Source of the DNA: Opitutaceae bacterium
GTDB taxonomy: Bacteria > Verrucomicrobiota > Verrucomicrobiia > Opitutales > Opitutaceae
Reading direction: 5' to 3'
DNA: 45,293 nucleotides
NCBI GenBank assembly: GCA_028284235.1
Contig: JANQSC010000004.1
Coordinates: 1-45,293 of the forward strand
Below, piece by piece: positions 6,937-15,597 of the stretch (the first letter of the stretch is position 1; each line of letters opens with the position of its first letter). The notes beneath the pieces are model-generated. The model searched no databases. It saw nothing but the letters and a program-made list of their open reading frames with translations, and had not been told where the DNA came from. A program made the position numbers and the translations under genes.

Positions 6937-9123
6937 CTACCGCTTCGCCAATCCACTCGCGCCCGCGTCCACCTTGTCCAAGGCGTCCAGCACGATTCCG
7001 GGATTGAGCAGTTCCGGCAGCACCTGCGGCGTCCCGTTCTTCCCGTCGTAAAGCACGTACAGCGGGACCCCCGAGCGGCCAAACGACTCCAGCGCCTCGG
7101 TGATCACCGGGTTGCGCTTGGTCCAGTCCGCTTTGACCATGACCACTCCCATCGAGTCAAAGCGTTCCTTCACCGCGTTCGACGCGAAAACGACCGCCTT
7201 GTTCGCTTTGCAGGTCAAACACCAAGCCGCTGTGAAATCGATAAACACCGGTTTCCCCTCCGCGCGGGCCGCGGCAACGAGCTCCGGCGAAAACGCCTCC
7301 CAAACCACTCCGTACTTGTCCGGGCCACCCGCGTCTCCCGCCGCCACTGCTGTCGCAGACTCTTCACTCGGCATCAGCATCCAAATTCCCAATACACATA
7401 CCACTGCCGCAATCGCGGTAGACAATCGACGCGTCCCCGCGCTTCGCGACGGCGTCGCCCAGCGACCGTAAATCCAGGCGCCGATCGCCACGACCAGCAA
7501 TCCGCCCATAACCATGACGAGGCCGTCGTTGCCCACATGGGCTCCCATCAGCCAAATGAGCCAAATACAAGTCGCGAACATCGGGAAGGACATCACTTGC
7601 TTAAATGTCTCCATCCACGCCCCTGGTCGCGGCAGTTTGTCGATCAACTTAGGAAACGACGACAAAATCACGTACGGCGCCGCCATGCCCAGCGCCAGAA
7701 AAGTGAATACAGTCATCGATTGAATTGCCGACAATGAAAGCGCGAAGCCCAGAGCCGGCCCCATAAACGGCCCTGTACACGGGGTCGCCACCGCAGTCGC
7801 CAAAATGCCCGAGAAAAACGAACCTCCGTAACCCTCGCCTTTTACTTTGCCCGCGAGACTGATCGCCGAAGTCCCCATCTCAAACACGCCCGCAAGGCTC
7901 AATCCAAACAGGAACATTATCAGCAGCAGCGCCCCGACGAAATACGGCGACTGCAGCTGGAATCCCCAACCGAGACTCTCACCACCCGCTCGCAAGGCGA
8001 TCAAAGCGCCCGCCAAAGCCCAGAACGACATCAAGACGCCCCCCGCAAACAAGAGCCCGTGCATCAACACCTTCTTGTTGTCCTCGCCCGACTGCTGGAC
8101 AAATCCCAGGACCTTGATCGAAAGCACCGGAAAGACGCAGGGCATGAGATTCAAAATTAACCCGCCCGCGAACGCGAACAGCAATGCCTTGCCAAAAGTC
8201 AATTGAGACGCTCCCACTCCCGATTCAAACGCCGCGCCAGTCGAAGACTCCGCCGACTGGTCCGAATCGACAAACAGCTCGCGCGCTCCATCCAGACTTG
8301 AAAATCCGTCCGCATTCTGAAGTACCCCGGACAATCGACTCACCGGCCCTTCGTGGTACTCCGACTTCTCCATCGTGACGATCAGAGTCGTCCCGTTGAG
8401 CACGAAAGTCTGCGCCGCTGCGGAATTCACCAAACCCTCTTCCTCCGCGTAAAAGTAGAGCTTCCCCGTGTCCACTCCCTCGAAGCCCGGCCAGTCGATG
8501 CTCGCCGCAACCGACGTTTCCAACACCTCGAACGACACCTGGGCTCCTTCCGGCACGCCCGGCAAACCCGCGCGAACCGCGCTCAACTTGTCCGCCCAAG
8601 GCGACGCCGCGAGCGATTCGCCCGATTCCGCCACGGGCAGCGAAAGCGCCAGCTGAGCGTCCCCGGGAATGCACATTTGCTCGCACACCAACCAGCTCGC
8701 GTCGGCCTTCAACGTAACAGCCTCCCCGGCCGCCAGCGTATCGGGAGCCGTGACTCGGGCCAAAAAGAAAACCTCGCCCTCGTAGCCGTAGGAAACGAAA
8801 TCCGGAGGCGTAATAATCTTCTCCGGAGCCATGAACTCCAGTTCCCCGACCTCAAAACCCTCGGGAAGCGTCCACTCGATCGAAGGCGCCAAGCCCGTAT
8901 CGCCCGGGTTTTTCCAGTAAACGTGCCAATGGGGATCCAAATCCAATCGCAGGGCCACATCGAAACTCTGCCCCGGCTGCACCACCGCCGTGTCGGCAAC
9001 CAGCTCCGCAATCGCCTGCTCCGTGTCCACCGGACCCGTCTGAAACTCCTGTCCGATCAAAACCGCGGGCGTCAAACCGCACCACAGCGCGAATTGCTTG
9101 AGAGAGATTGAGATTCTGTGCAT
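6937..9123 (-). CDS. dsbD: Thiol:disulfide interchange protein DsbD
   Basis: A 728-residue inner-membrane reductase that passes electrons from cytoplasmic thioredoxin to periplasmic thiols. After a signal peptide comes a periplasmic DsbC/DsbD-N-like region (about residues 25-290) with a cysteine pair in WLVCEQMCIPGDAQL. The central membrane domain (about 305-590) holds several helices, with NLMPCVFPVLS and TAVATPCTGPFMGPAL carrying the two membrane cysteines. A C-terminal thioredoxin domain follows, with the active site FTAAWCLTCK near residue 637. All expected redox cysteines are present. Two degraded copies of its last ~180 bases lie downstream (4301-4489, 5590-5753), each joined to a VPDSG-CTERM gene. 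Likely clients are periplasmic oxidoreductases or cytochrome c maturation factors, none of which is in the window. Confidence 0.93.
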   Translation of the reverse strand: MHRISISLKQFALWCGLTPAVLIGQEFQTGPVDTEQAIAELVADTAVVQPGQSFDVALRLDLDPHWHVYWKNPGDTGLAPSIEWTLPEGFEVGELEFMAPEKIITPPDFVSYGYEGEVFFLARVTAPDTLAAGEAVTLKADASWLVCEQMCIPGDAQLALSLPVAESGESLAASPWADKLSAVRAGLPGVPEGAQVSFEVLETSVAASIDWPGFEGVDTGKLYFYAEEEGLVNSAAAQTFVLNGTTLIVTMEKSEYHEGPVSRLSGVLQNADGFSSLDGARELFVDSDQSAESSTGAAFESGVGASQLTFGKALLFAFAGGLILNLMPCVFPVLSIKVLGFVQQSGEDNKKVLMHGLLFAGGVLMSFWALAGALIALRAGGESLGWGFQLQSPYFVGALLLIMFLFGLSLAGVFEMGTSAISLAGKVKGEGYGGSFFSGILATAVATPCTGPFMGPALGFALSLSAIQSMTVFTFLALGMAAPYVILSSFPKLIDKLPRPGAWMETFKQVMSFPMFATCIWLIWLMGAHVGNDGLVMVMGGLLVVAIGAWIYGRWATPSRSAGTRRLSTAIAAVVCVLGIWMLMPSEESATAVAAGDAGGPDKYGVVWEAFSPELVAAARAEGKPVFIDFTAAWCLTCKANKAVVFASNAVKERFDSMGVVMVKADWTKRNPVITEALESFGRSGVPLYVLYDGKNGTPQVLPELLNPGIVLDALDKVDAGASGLAKR

Positions 9124-9183
9124 AGCTATCGGTTACTAATCGGCGTTCTAGCGCTAATTCGTACGCTAATCCACTCTGTATTC

Positions 9184-9276
9184 ATGCTTCTAAAAACGAC
9201 TCGACAAGAGAGAAAAGTCCTGTCGATCCTCGCTCTCCTGCTTATATTGGGGGTGATCGGACTCATTCTCGTGTAG
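9184..9276 (+). CDS. Possible 30-residue single-pass membrane peptide
   Basis: A short frame in an otherwise gene-free stretch (9124-9462). It encodes a basic N-terminus (LLKTTRQERKVLS) and a strongly hydrophobic end (ILALLLILGVIGLILV), the plan of a small type II membrane peptide. The N-terminal TRQERKVLSILALLL resembles the start of some helix-hairpin-helix (ComEA-type) proteins, so it could also be the remnant of a truncated longer gene. There is no clear ribosome-binding site. The rest of the stretch shows nothing recognisable. The assignment is tentative. Confidence 0.3.
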   Translation: MLLKTTRQERKVLSILALLLILGVIGLILV

Positions 9277-9462
9277 CGACGCAAGAACGCGACCGACCGA
9301 CTTGCAAAACGGTGCCCGTCTCCGCCTGATTGCGTGCCATGCGCCTTCAGAGCGGCGATTCACCGTCTCGATTCCGGAAATCCCGGCTGAAAAATGGCTG
9401 GATCATTGGCAAAATCTTAACCAAACAGTCACTAGAGCCTTACAATAGATAAAGAGAATCGC

Positions 9463-10650
9463 ATGATCATTCGCCCAAAAGTAAGAGGTTTCGTCTGCGT
9501 CACCGCCCATCCGACCGGATGCGCCGCCAACGTTCGCGAGCAGATCGAACACGTAAAACGCCAGCCCGCGATCGAAGGCGGACCCAAAAACGTCCTCGTC
9601 GTCGGCGCCTCGACCGGCTACGGCCTCGCCTCGCGCATCGCCGCCGCGTTCGGCTGCCAGTCCAACACGCTCGGCGTATTCTTCGAACGCCCGTCCGAGC
9701 GCGGACGCACCGCCACCCCCGGATGGTACAACTCCGTGGCCTTCGAGAACGAAGCCAAGGCCGCAGGACTCTACGCCTCCAGCATCAACGGAGACGCCTT
9801 CTCCAACGAAATCAAAGCCCAGGCCATCGAACGCATCAAAGCCGACATGGGCAAAATCGACCTCGTCGTCTACTCCTTAGCTTCCCCGCGCAGGACCGAC
9901 CCGGAAACCGGCGAAGTCTACCGCTCTACACTCAAGCCGATCGGGGCGGACTACTCGAACAAGTACCTCGATACCGACAAGAAGACTATCCAGGAAGCCT
10001 CCCTCGAAGCCGCAACCGACGAAGACATTCAGAACACCGTCAAAGTCATGGGCGGCGAAGACTGGAAACTTTGGATACAAGCGCTCAAAGACGCCGACCT
10101 CCTCGCCGAAGGCTGCAAGACGGTCGCCTACGACTACATTGGACCCGAAGTCACCTGGCCGATCTACAAAGACGGCACCATCGGGCGGGCCAAAATCGAC
10201 CTGCGACGGGCGAAAGACGCGATCAACGAGTCCATCGCCGGGCTCAACGGCGAAGCCCACGTATCCGTCAACAAGGCAGTCGTCACCCAAGCCAGCTCCG
10301 CAATTCCAGGCGTCAACCTCTACATCACCATTCTCTTCAAAATCATGAAGGAACTAGGCGGGCACGAAGGCTGCATCGAGCAAATGAGCCGCCTCTTCAG
10401 CGACCGGCTTTACAAAAGCGGTTCGCCCGTACCCGTCGACGCGCTCGGACTCATCCGCATGGACGACTGGGAAATGGAGACCAAGATCCAAGACGCGGTC
10501 ACCGATGTATGGCCAAAAGTGAATACGGAAACCGTCGACACGCTCACGGACTTTGAAGGCTACCAAACCGAGTTCCTGCGCCTGTTCGGATTCGGAATCG
10601 ACGGCGTCGACTACGAAGCGGAAGTCGAACCCGAAGTCGATTTCCAGTAG
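9463..10650 (+). CDS. fabV: NADH-dependent enoyl-[acyl-carrier-protein] reductase FabV
   Basis: A 395-residue FabV/trans-2-enoyl-CoA reductase, which performs the last reduction of each fatty acid elongation cycle. It begins with the family's MIIRPKVRGFVCVTAHPTGC and has the Rossmann dinucleotide motif LVVGASTGYGLASRI. The catalytic pair is Y235-x8-K244 (PIYKDGTIGRAK), the same spacing and numbering as in characterised FabV. Other family blocks are TPGWYNSVAF, VYSLASPRR and YIGPEVTWPIY. Length is typical. An AAAGAGA ribosome-binding site precedes the ATG. FabV is less sensitive to triclosan than FabI, so the organism may tolerate that inhibitor if this is its only enoyl reductase; this is family knowledge. 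The methyltransferase gene follows after 29 bases. Confidence 0.96.
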   Translation: MIIRPKVRGFVCVTAHPTGCAANVREQIEHVKRQPAIEGGPKNVLVVGASTGYGLASRIAAAFGCQSNTLGVFFERPSERGRTATPGWYNSVAFENEAKAAGLYASSINGDAFSNEIKAQAIERIKADMGKIDLVVYSLASPRRTDPETGEVYRSTLKPIGADYSNKYLDTDKKTIQEASLEAATDEDIQNTVKVMGGEDWKLWIQALKDADLLAEGCKTVAYDYIGPEVTWPIYKDGTIGRAKIDLRRAKDAINESIAGLNGEAHVSVNKAVVTQASSAIPGVNLYITILFKIMKELGGHEGCIEQMSRLFSDRLYKSGSPVPVDALGLIRMDDWEMETKIQDAVTDVWPKVNTETVDTLTDFEGYQTEFLRLFGFGIDGVDYEAEVEPEVDFQ

Positions 10651-10679
10651 ACGCCACCGCTCGACGCCCCTCCCCGCTC

Positions 10680-11372
10680 TTGAAACACCGCGACGAAGGA
10701 TACGCGCTTTTGAGCGGGCAAGGCCTTGAAATCGGAGCCCTCCACGAGCCCGCTCCGCTTCCGGACGCCTGCGCCGTTCGGTACTTCGACGCGCTCTCTA
10801 TAGACGAAGCCGCCGAACGCTTTCCCGAACTCGACCGCAACACGCTCGTAGACGTCGACTTCGTAGGCAATATCGACCAGCGCGAATTGCGAACACTCGG
10901 CGAACACTCCCAGGACTTCGTCATCGCCAACCACGTCATCGAGCACGTCGCCTGCCCCATTGCCATGATCGAAGACATGTTCTACATCCTTAGACCCGGC
11001 GGACGGATCGCGATCGCCGCCCCCGACAAGCGATTCACCTTCGACCGCGAACGAGCCATCACTACCTTTGAGCATCTAAAATCCGAATACGAAGCGGGCG
11101 TACAGGAAGTCGACGACGAACACTACCTCGACTTCCTCCGCCACGTGGGGAAACACGTATTCGAAGAACCCGGACGCGACATAAAGGCGGACATCGCCTT
11201 CGTTCGCTCCCGCCGAGAGCACGCCCACGTCTGGGACAGCGACGCGTTTCGCGACTTTCTTGTTCGATGCAAATCGGTCCTAGGGATCGATTTCGAAATC
11301 GAGTATCAATCATCCGGCGACGAGAACTCGATTGAATACTTCGCCATCCTAAAGTCGGAGGCGACCGCGTGA
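10680..11372 (+). CDS. SAM-dependent methyltransferase (Methyltransf_11 type)
   Basis: A 230-residue class I methyltransferase of unknown substrate. Motif I is present as GLEIGALHEPAPL near the N-terminus, followed by an acidic strand, the motif IV-like region DFVIANHVIEHVACPIAMI, and a post-motif block LRPGGRIAIAAPDKRFTFD. The last of these is common in methyltransferases of cell-surface polysaccharide or lipid pathways. The start is TTG 10680: the next in-frame ATG lies after motif I, so it cannot be the start. The gene follows fabV closely and overlaps dtd by four bases, so it is probably cotranscribed with both. No neighbouring gene suggests the substrate. Confidence 0.75.
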   Translation: MKHRDEGYALLSGQGLEIGALHEPAPLPDACAVRYFDALSIDEAAERFPELDRNTLVDVDFVGNIDQRELRTLGEHSQDFVIANHVIEHVACPIAMIEDMFYILRPGGRIAIAAPDKRFTFDRERAITTFEHLKSEYEAGVQEVDDEHYLDFLRHVGKHVFEEPGRDIKADIAFVRSRREHAHVWDSDAFRDFLVRCKSVLGIDFEIEYQSSGDENSIEYFAILKSEATA

Positions 11373-11821
11373 AGGCCGTCGTCCAGCGCGTCGCCAAGGC
11401 TCAAGTCGACGTCGACGGAGAAACCGTCGCCTCCATCGGCCCGGGCTTTCTCGCGCTCGTTGGCGTCCACAAGGAGGACACCGAAGCGGATGTCGAGTGG
11501 ATCGTTCGCAAAATCGCCCACCTCCGCGTGTTCGAGGATTCGAACGGGCATATGAACGAACCCATCCAGTCAATCCAGGGGGAGATCCTTCTTGTCAGCC
11601 AGTTCACCCTCATCGCCTCGACTCGCAAAGGCAACCGCCCCTCCTTCAACGACGCCGCCGATCCCCCCAAAGGCGACGCCTACTACCAGAAAGTCGCCGC
11701 CGCTCTCGAGACCGCAATCGGCCGGCCCGTGCAAACCGGCGTATTCGGCGCCATGATGGAAGTTTCGCTGATCAACGACGGTCCAGTCACCATCGTCTTC
11801 GACAGTCGCAACAGAGAGTAG
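11369..11821 (+). CDS. dtd: D-aminoacyl-tRNA deacylase
   Basis: A 150-residue DTD. It hydrolyses D-amino acids, and glycine on tRNA-Ala, from mischarged tRNAs in the cytoplasm. Both signature motifs are present: SQFTL in the first half and NDGPVT (family NXGP(V/F)T) near the C-terminus. The typical start is MKAVVQRVAKAQV. It uses GTG and overlaps the upstream methyltransferase stop in GTGA, which suggests translational coupling. Length is normal. Confidence 0.96.
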   Translation: MKAVVQRVAKAQVDVDGETVASIGPGFLALVGVHKEDTEADVEWIVRKIAHLRVFEDSNGHMNEPIQSIQGEILLVSQFTLIASTRKGNRPSFNDAADPPKGDAYYQKVAAALETAIGRPVQTGVFGAMMEVSLINDGPVTIVFDSRNRE

Positions 11822-11898
11822 GCGCGACGCCCGTTTAATCCGTTGCTCTTTGAAATGCCATTCGTTTACTGTCCCTTCGAATTGAAAGAAACCGCTAC

Positions 11899-12318
11899 AT
11901 GAAGGTCTCCCTCTCCAGTTTAAGTAAATTCGATTTCTTCGGCGTGTTCCTGCTTCGCCTCGGAGTGGGCTCCCTCATCGCCTACAACGGGTTTCCGCTG
12001 CTGGTGGGCGGTGTCGAAGCTTACGAACGCGTCGGAAGCGCCGTCGCCCTCGTCGGTATCGGTTCCTTCCACCTTCTTTTCGGCCTGGCTTCCGCCGTAA
12101 TCCAAACCGTGGGCGGGGCCTTCCTCGTTCTCGGCATTCTCACGCGCGGAATTGCCGCCCTGCTGGCGATCATCGTCGGGCTCGCCCTCGCGGGCTTGGT
12201 CATGAACAGCGGCAGCGTCGACACCGTCATGCTCGTCCACGCCCAAATCACGCTCGCCCTCCTCTCCCTCGTGTTTATCGGGCCGGGAAGATTCAGCCTC
12301 GATCGACGCGGCATCTAG
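11899..12318 (+). CDS. DoxX family membrane protein
   Basis: A 139-residue integral membrane protein with four predicted helices and the DoxX-type opening FLLRLGVGSLIAYNGFPLLVGG. The family is loosely linked to redox or oxidative stress functions, and the substrate is usually unknown. The middle helices (VGIGSFHLLFGLASAVIQTV and GGAFLVLGILTRGIAALLA) match the usual DoxX layout. The ligase-exonuclease fusion starts six bases after its stop, so the two may be cotranscribed, though no functional link is evident. Confidence 0.75.
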   Translation: MKVSLSSLSKFDFFGVFLLRLGVGSLIAYNGFPLLVGGVEAYERVGSAVALVGIGSFHLLFGLASAVIQTVGGAFLVLGILTRGIAALLAIIVGLALAGLVMNSGSVDTVMLVHAQITLALLSLVFIGPGRFSLDRRGI

Positions 12319-12324
12319 CTGCCA

Positions 12325-14601
12325 ATGAGTTGGACCGTCGAAAAACGCAACGGAATTTACCTGCCGCAAATCGACTGGCGACTCGACGCCCGCAAGCCCG
12401 CGAAAAACGTATTCATTTCGCACGCGCACTTTGACCATATCGGCGATCACCCGTCCCCCCTGTGCTCGGAAGGCACCGCCCACCTGATTCGGGCCCGCCT
12501 CCCCGGGAAACGGGAATGGCAAACGCATCCCTTTCAAAAACCCTTCGAAATCGCCCCCAATACGGAAGCGACGCTCTACCCGGCCGGGCATATCCCGGGA
12601 TCGGCCATGCTTCACCTTCAACGGAACGACTCGTCTCTCCTCTACACGGGCGACTTCAAGCTGAGCCCCAACGCGACCGCCGAGAAATGCGTCGTCCCCA
12701 AAGCCGACACGCTCATAATCGAAACGACGTACGGGATTCCCAAATACACATTCCCGCCAGTCGAGGAAGTCGCGAGGGACATTGTCGACTTTTGCCAGGA
12801 CACGCTCGAAAACGGTCAGACGCCCATACTCTTTGGATACAGTTTAGGAAAAGCCCAAGAACTTCTGAAAACCCTCGAAGGACATTCCTTTCGCATTCTC
12901 CTTCACCCGCAAGTCCTCAAAATGACGCACGCGTGCGAAGAGATCGGCTTCACGTTTCCACCGTATTCAGAATTTCGATTCGATCAGTTCAAAGGCAGCG
13001 TAGTGATCGCCCCGCCCCAGCGAGCGGACTCGGAGTGGCTATCCAAAATCCCCAATCGGCGCACTGCCCAGATTTCCGGCTGGGCGCTCGACGAGTCGTT
13101 TCGCCAGCGAAGCCAGTACGACCGGTCCTTTCCCCTGTCCGACCACGCCGACTTCCTCGATCTGATCGAATTCGTCACTCTCGTGGATCCCCGCATCGTC
13201 TACACCACCCACGGGTTCGCCAAGGAGTTCGCCGAGACGCTGAAAGAGCGAGGAATCAACGCCCTCGAACTCGGCAGTCCCGACCAAATGGGACTCTCGA
13301 TCGCAACCCCCGCCGCCTCGCCCAAACCAGCGCCGCAACCCACCCCCTCGACCGAATCGCAAACCAACCCGAGCCCCAATTCCATCGCTGCTTTCACCGA
13401 AACATGGCAACGACTCGAGAAGATCGACGGTCATCGGCGGGCGGTCGAAACCGCGAGCCAGTATTTCGATACTCTCGACCCCATCGACGTCCCCATCGCA
13501 GCTCTCTTCCTGACCGCGCGGGCCTTTCCGAGAGCCTCCGACCAACCGCTTCGAATCGATCCCGCCCTCAACCGGCAAGCCATCCTCTTCGGCGCCGGAG
13601 CGAGCGACGCCGACTACAAGCGGGCGCGCAAAACGCAGGCGAATGCACAGTTGGCCCAGCTTTCCTTACTCCCCAAGCCGGAGCGAGCGACGCGGACTCT
13701 TTCCGACTTTCGAGCCCTATTCGACAGTCTTCGCTCCGCGCCGAATCCCGTTTTCCAGCATTCCTTGCTCGCCGACGAATACCGCAAGCTCTCGCCCCAG
13801 GAAGCGCGGGCGCTGGCCCGCATCGCGACCGGCGATTTCAAATCCGGAATCGATGAAGCCATTCTCGAAGGCGCCATCGCTCGCCGATTCGACGCGCCCG
13901 AAGGGTCCGTGAAACGCGCCCACCTGCGCTGCTCCGATCTCGAGCAAGTCTGCAACGCCGCCATGGACCGGCTCCTCGACTACGTCCCGCTGAAATTGTT
14001 CTTTCCGCTCCCGCTCGAAACCTACACCGAGCGCGCCCTCGATCTCGAGTCGCTGTCCGAACTCCCACTACCGCTTTGGATCGAGGACCGCTACGACGGG
14101 CTGCGCTGCCAGATTCACAAGGTGGACGACCGTGTGGAGCTGTTCGATCGAACCGGGACGCGAATCACTCGCAAATTTCCCGAGATCGCCGAAAACGCCA
14201 TTCTGATCCCCCAGGACTACGTCGCCGACGGCACCCTCGTCGCCTGGTCGAAGGAGAATCCGCTCCCGTTTGCCGCCCTCAAACAGCGCCTAACGCGCCC
14301 CGCACAGGACCTCTTTATCGGGGAAGACACCGAAGTGCTCCTCTGGCTGCACGACCTGTTTTGGTTCAACGGCGATTCCCTCCTCGACCGGCCGCTGAGC
14401 TATCGAAAACGCGAGCTGGACACGTTTTCAGTCAATCCGCGGCTGCGGATCTCGCCAGTAACCCGAAGCAAGTCGACGGACCCGCTCCCCAGCATGCTCC
14501 GAGACGCGCAAAGCAGGGGCCATCAAGGGCTTATCATCAAAAATGCAACTCGCCCCTACGATCCGCTGTCTACCGAATCCGCGTGGATTACCTTGAAATA
14601 A
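12325..14601 (+). CDS. Fusion: ligase-associated MBL exonuclease + degenerate ATP-dependent DNA ligase
   Basis: A 758-residue fusion. Residues ~1-330 are a metallo-beta-lactamase/beta-CASP nuclease of the DNA-ligase-associated exonuclease type, with an intact metal motif H33-A-H35-F-D37-H38, YTGDFKLSP, ETTYG, SDHADF and TTHGF. A Pro/Ser/Thr linker (~335-365) joins it to an ATP-dependent ligase-like region with an N-terminal helical domain and a nucleotidyltransferase domain. In that domain the AMP-accepting lysine of motif I (KxDGxR) is Arg589 (RYDGLR), the Glu of motif III (DGE) is Thr637 (DGTLVAW), and the Glu of motif IV (EGxxxK) is Gln734 (HQGLIIK). The usual lysine-rich motif V (WxKxK) has become AWITLK at the very end. 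So the nuclease half looks active and the ligase half looks unable to adenylate. In other bacteria these are two genes beside an Lhr-type helicase and a phosphoesterase; neither is here. Confidence 0.85.
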   Translation: MSWTVEKRNGIYLPQIDWRLDARKPAKNVFISHAHFDHIGDHPSPLCSEGTAHLIRARLPGKREWQTHPFQKPFEIAPNTEATLYPAGHIPGSAMLHLQRNDSSLLYTGDFKLSPNATAEKCVVPKADTLIIETTYGIPKYTFPPVEEVARDIVDFCQDTLENGQTPILFGYSLGKAQELLKTLEGHSFRILLHPQVLKMTHACEEIGFTFPPYSEFRFDQFKGSVVIAPPQRADSEWLSKIPNRRTAQISGWALDESFRQRSQYDRSFPLSDHADFLDLIEFVTLVDPRIVYTTHGFAKEFAETLKERGINALELGSPDQMGLSIATPAASPKPAPQPTPSTESQTNPSPNSIAAFTETWQRLEKIDGHRRAVETASQYFDTLDPIDVPIAALFLTARAFPRASDQPLRIDPALNRQAILFGAGASDADYKRARKTQANAQLAQLSLLPKPERATRTLSDFRALFDSLRSAPNPVFQHSLLADEYRKLSPQEARALARIATGDFKSGIDEAILEGAIARRFDAPEGSVKRAHLRCSDLEQVCNAAMDRLLDYVPLKLFFPLPLETYTERALDLESLSELPLPLWIEDRYDGLRCQIHKVDDRVELFDRTGTRITRKFPEIAENAILIPQDYVADGTLVAWSKENPLPFAALKQRLTRPAQDLFIGEDTEVLLWLHDLFWFNGDSLLDRPLSYRKRELDTFSVNPRLRISPVTRSKSTDPLPSMLRDAQSRGHQGLIIKNATRPYDPLSTESAWITLK

Positions 14602-14627
14602 TCGCGAGCGCCTCTACTTCAAAAATA

Positions 14628-14658
14628 GCCCGAATCCTTCAAAAGCGGATTTTCGGGC
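14628..14658 (+). terminator. Hairpin after the exonuclease-ligase fusion
   Basis: GCCCGAA (14628-14634) pairs with TTCGGGC (14652-14658), 27 bases after the stop codon and before the next gene. There is no T-run after it, so termination would be weak. Confidence 0.35.
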
Positions 14659-14673
14659 CGATCACACAAAACG

Positions 14674-15597
14674 ATGCCTGCGAACGTTCATAGACACGCG
14701 TCCCGCCGTCGCTCCTTCTCTCCGAGGATCGCGGCGGTAGCGATTTCGCTCGGTCTGCTCTTCGCCAGCCCGCTCATGGCGATCAATCCAAACGAAATTA
14801 GAGAGGACGCCGATTCGGAAGAGCCTACGAAACTGGTTTGGCCCCAGCGCGATTTCCCCGACCCGGACGACGTCAAAAGCGGCTTCAAACCCGGAGAGCG
14901 ATTCCAGTACCGCGGCCAATGGGGCGTATTCCGAAAAGTCGCCCAGATCACCATCTCCACCGAAGAAGTCCAATCCGGTGATCCCTCTCTGCTGAACGTG
15001 AAAACCGAAGCGAAGACAACCGGGTTCATAAAAGCGCTTTTCCCGCTCATGCTCAAAGGCGAGACGCTCCTCGAGCCCAGCGAAGGCCGAATCCTGGAAA
15101 ACCATGTGACCGACACGGGACGGTCCAACGAGAAAGACTCCACCAGCACGTTCGACTACGAGACCGGTCGTATGAAGCACGTGGATACGGTTCGCCCTGA
15201 GCGCAACCAGGAACGCGACGTCCCCTATCCCGCCCCGCTCGACTATGCCTCGGCCATCTTGCAGATCCGCGGCTGGGATCTCGAAGCGGACACGCAACAC
15301 CCGCTATTCATCAGCTCCAACGGGAAATTCTATCTCATCGAATTGGAGACCAAAGCCACCGAGATCATCTCTACTCAATTCGGAAAGATCGAGGCCTACC
15401 GCGTCGAGCCCGTGAGCGCCTACCCGCAAAGCAAGATCTTCCGAGAAGGCGGCAAAATGTCGATCTGGGTATCCAAAGACGCCCGACGCATCCCCTTGCG
15501 AATCGACGTCAACACCTCCATCGGCACCGCTTCCATGCGCATCGAAGAGTTCACCCTCGCCAGCGAAGCGCTCGTCGCCCAATCGCAGCAGCCCTAG
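14674..15597 (+). CDS. Secreted DUF3108 domain protein
   Basis: A 307-residue exported protein. A long basic N-region is followed by a signal peptide core (IAAVAISLGLLFASPLMA). The mature part has the DUF3108 pattern (FKPGERFQYRGQWGVFRKVAQI) and ends in a beta-rich half with IWVSKDARRIPLRIDV. DUF3108 proteins are periplasmic and of unknown biochemical role; some are linked to envelope lipids. Its last four bases overlap the convergent glycosylase gene. An ATG some 20 residues further in could be the real start, given the unusually long N-region. Confidence 0.75.
   Translation: MPANVHRHASRRRSFSPRIAAVAISLGLLFASPLMAINPNEIREDADSEEPTKLVWPQRDFPDPDDVKSGFKPGERFQYRGQWGVFRKVAQITISTEEVQSGDPSLLNVKTEAKTTGFIKALFPLMLKGETLLEPSEGRILENHVTDTGRSNEKDSTSTFDYETGRMKHVDTVRPERNQERDVPYPAPLDYASAILQIRGWDLEADTQHPLFISSNGKFYLIELETKATEIISTQFGKIEAYRVEPVSAYPQSKIFREGGKMSIWVSKDARRIPLRIDVNTSIGTASMRIEEFTLASEALVAQSQQP

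Noticed and set aside
4008-7000. CRISPR array or insertion sequence
   Set aside because: Repeats are few, unequally spaced and of different kinds; there are no regularly spaced spacers, cas genes or transposase.
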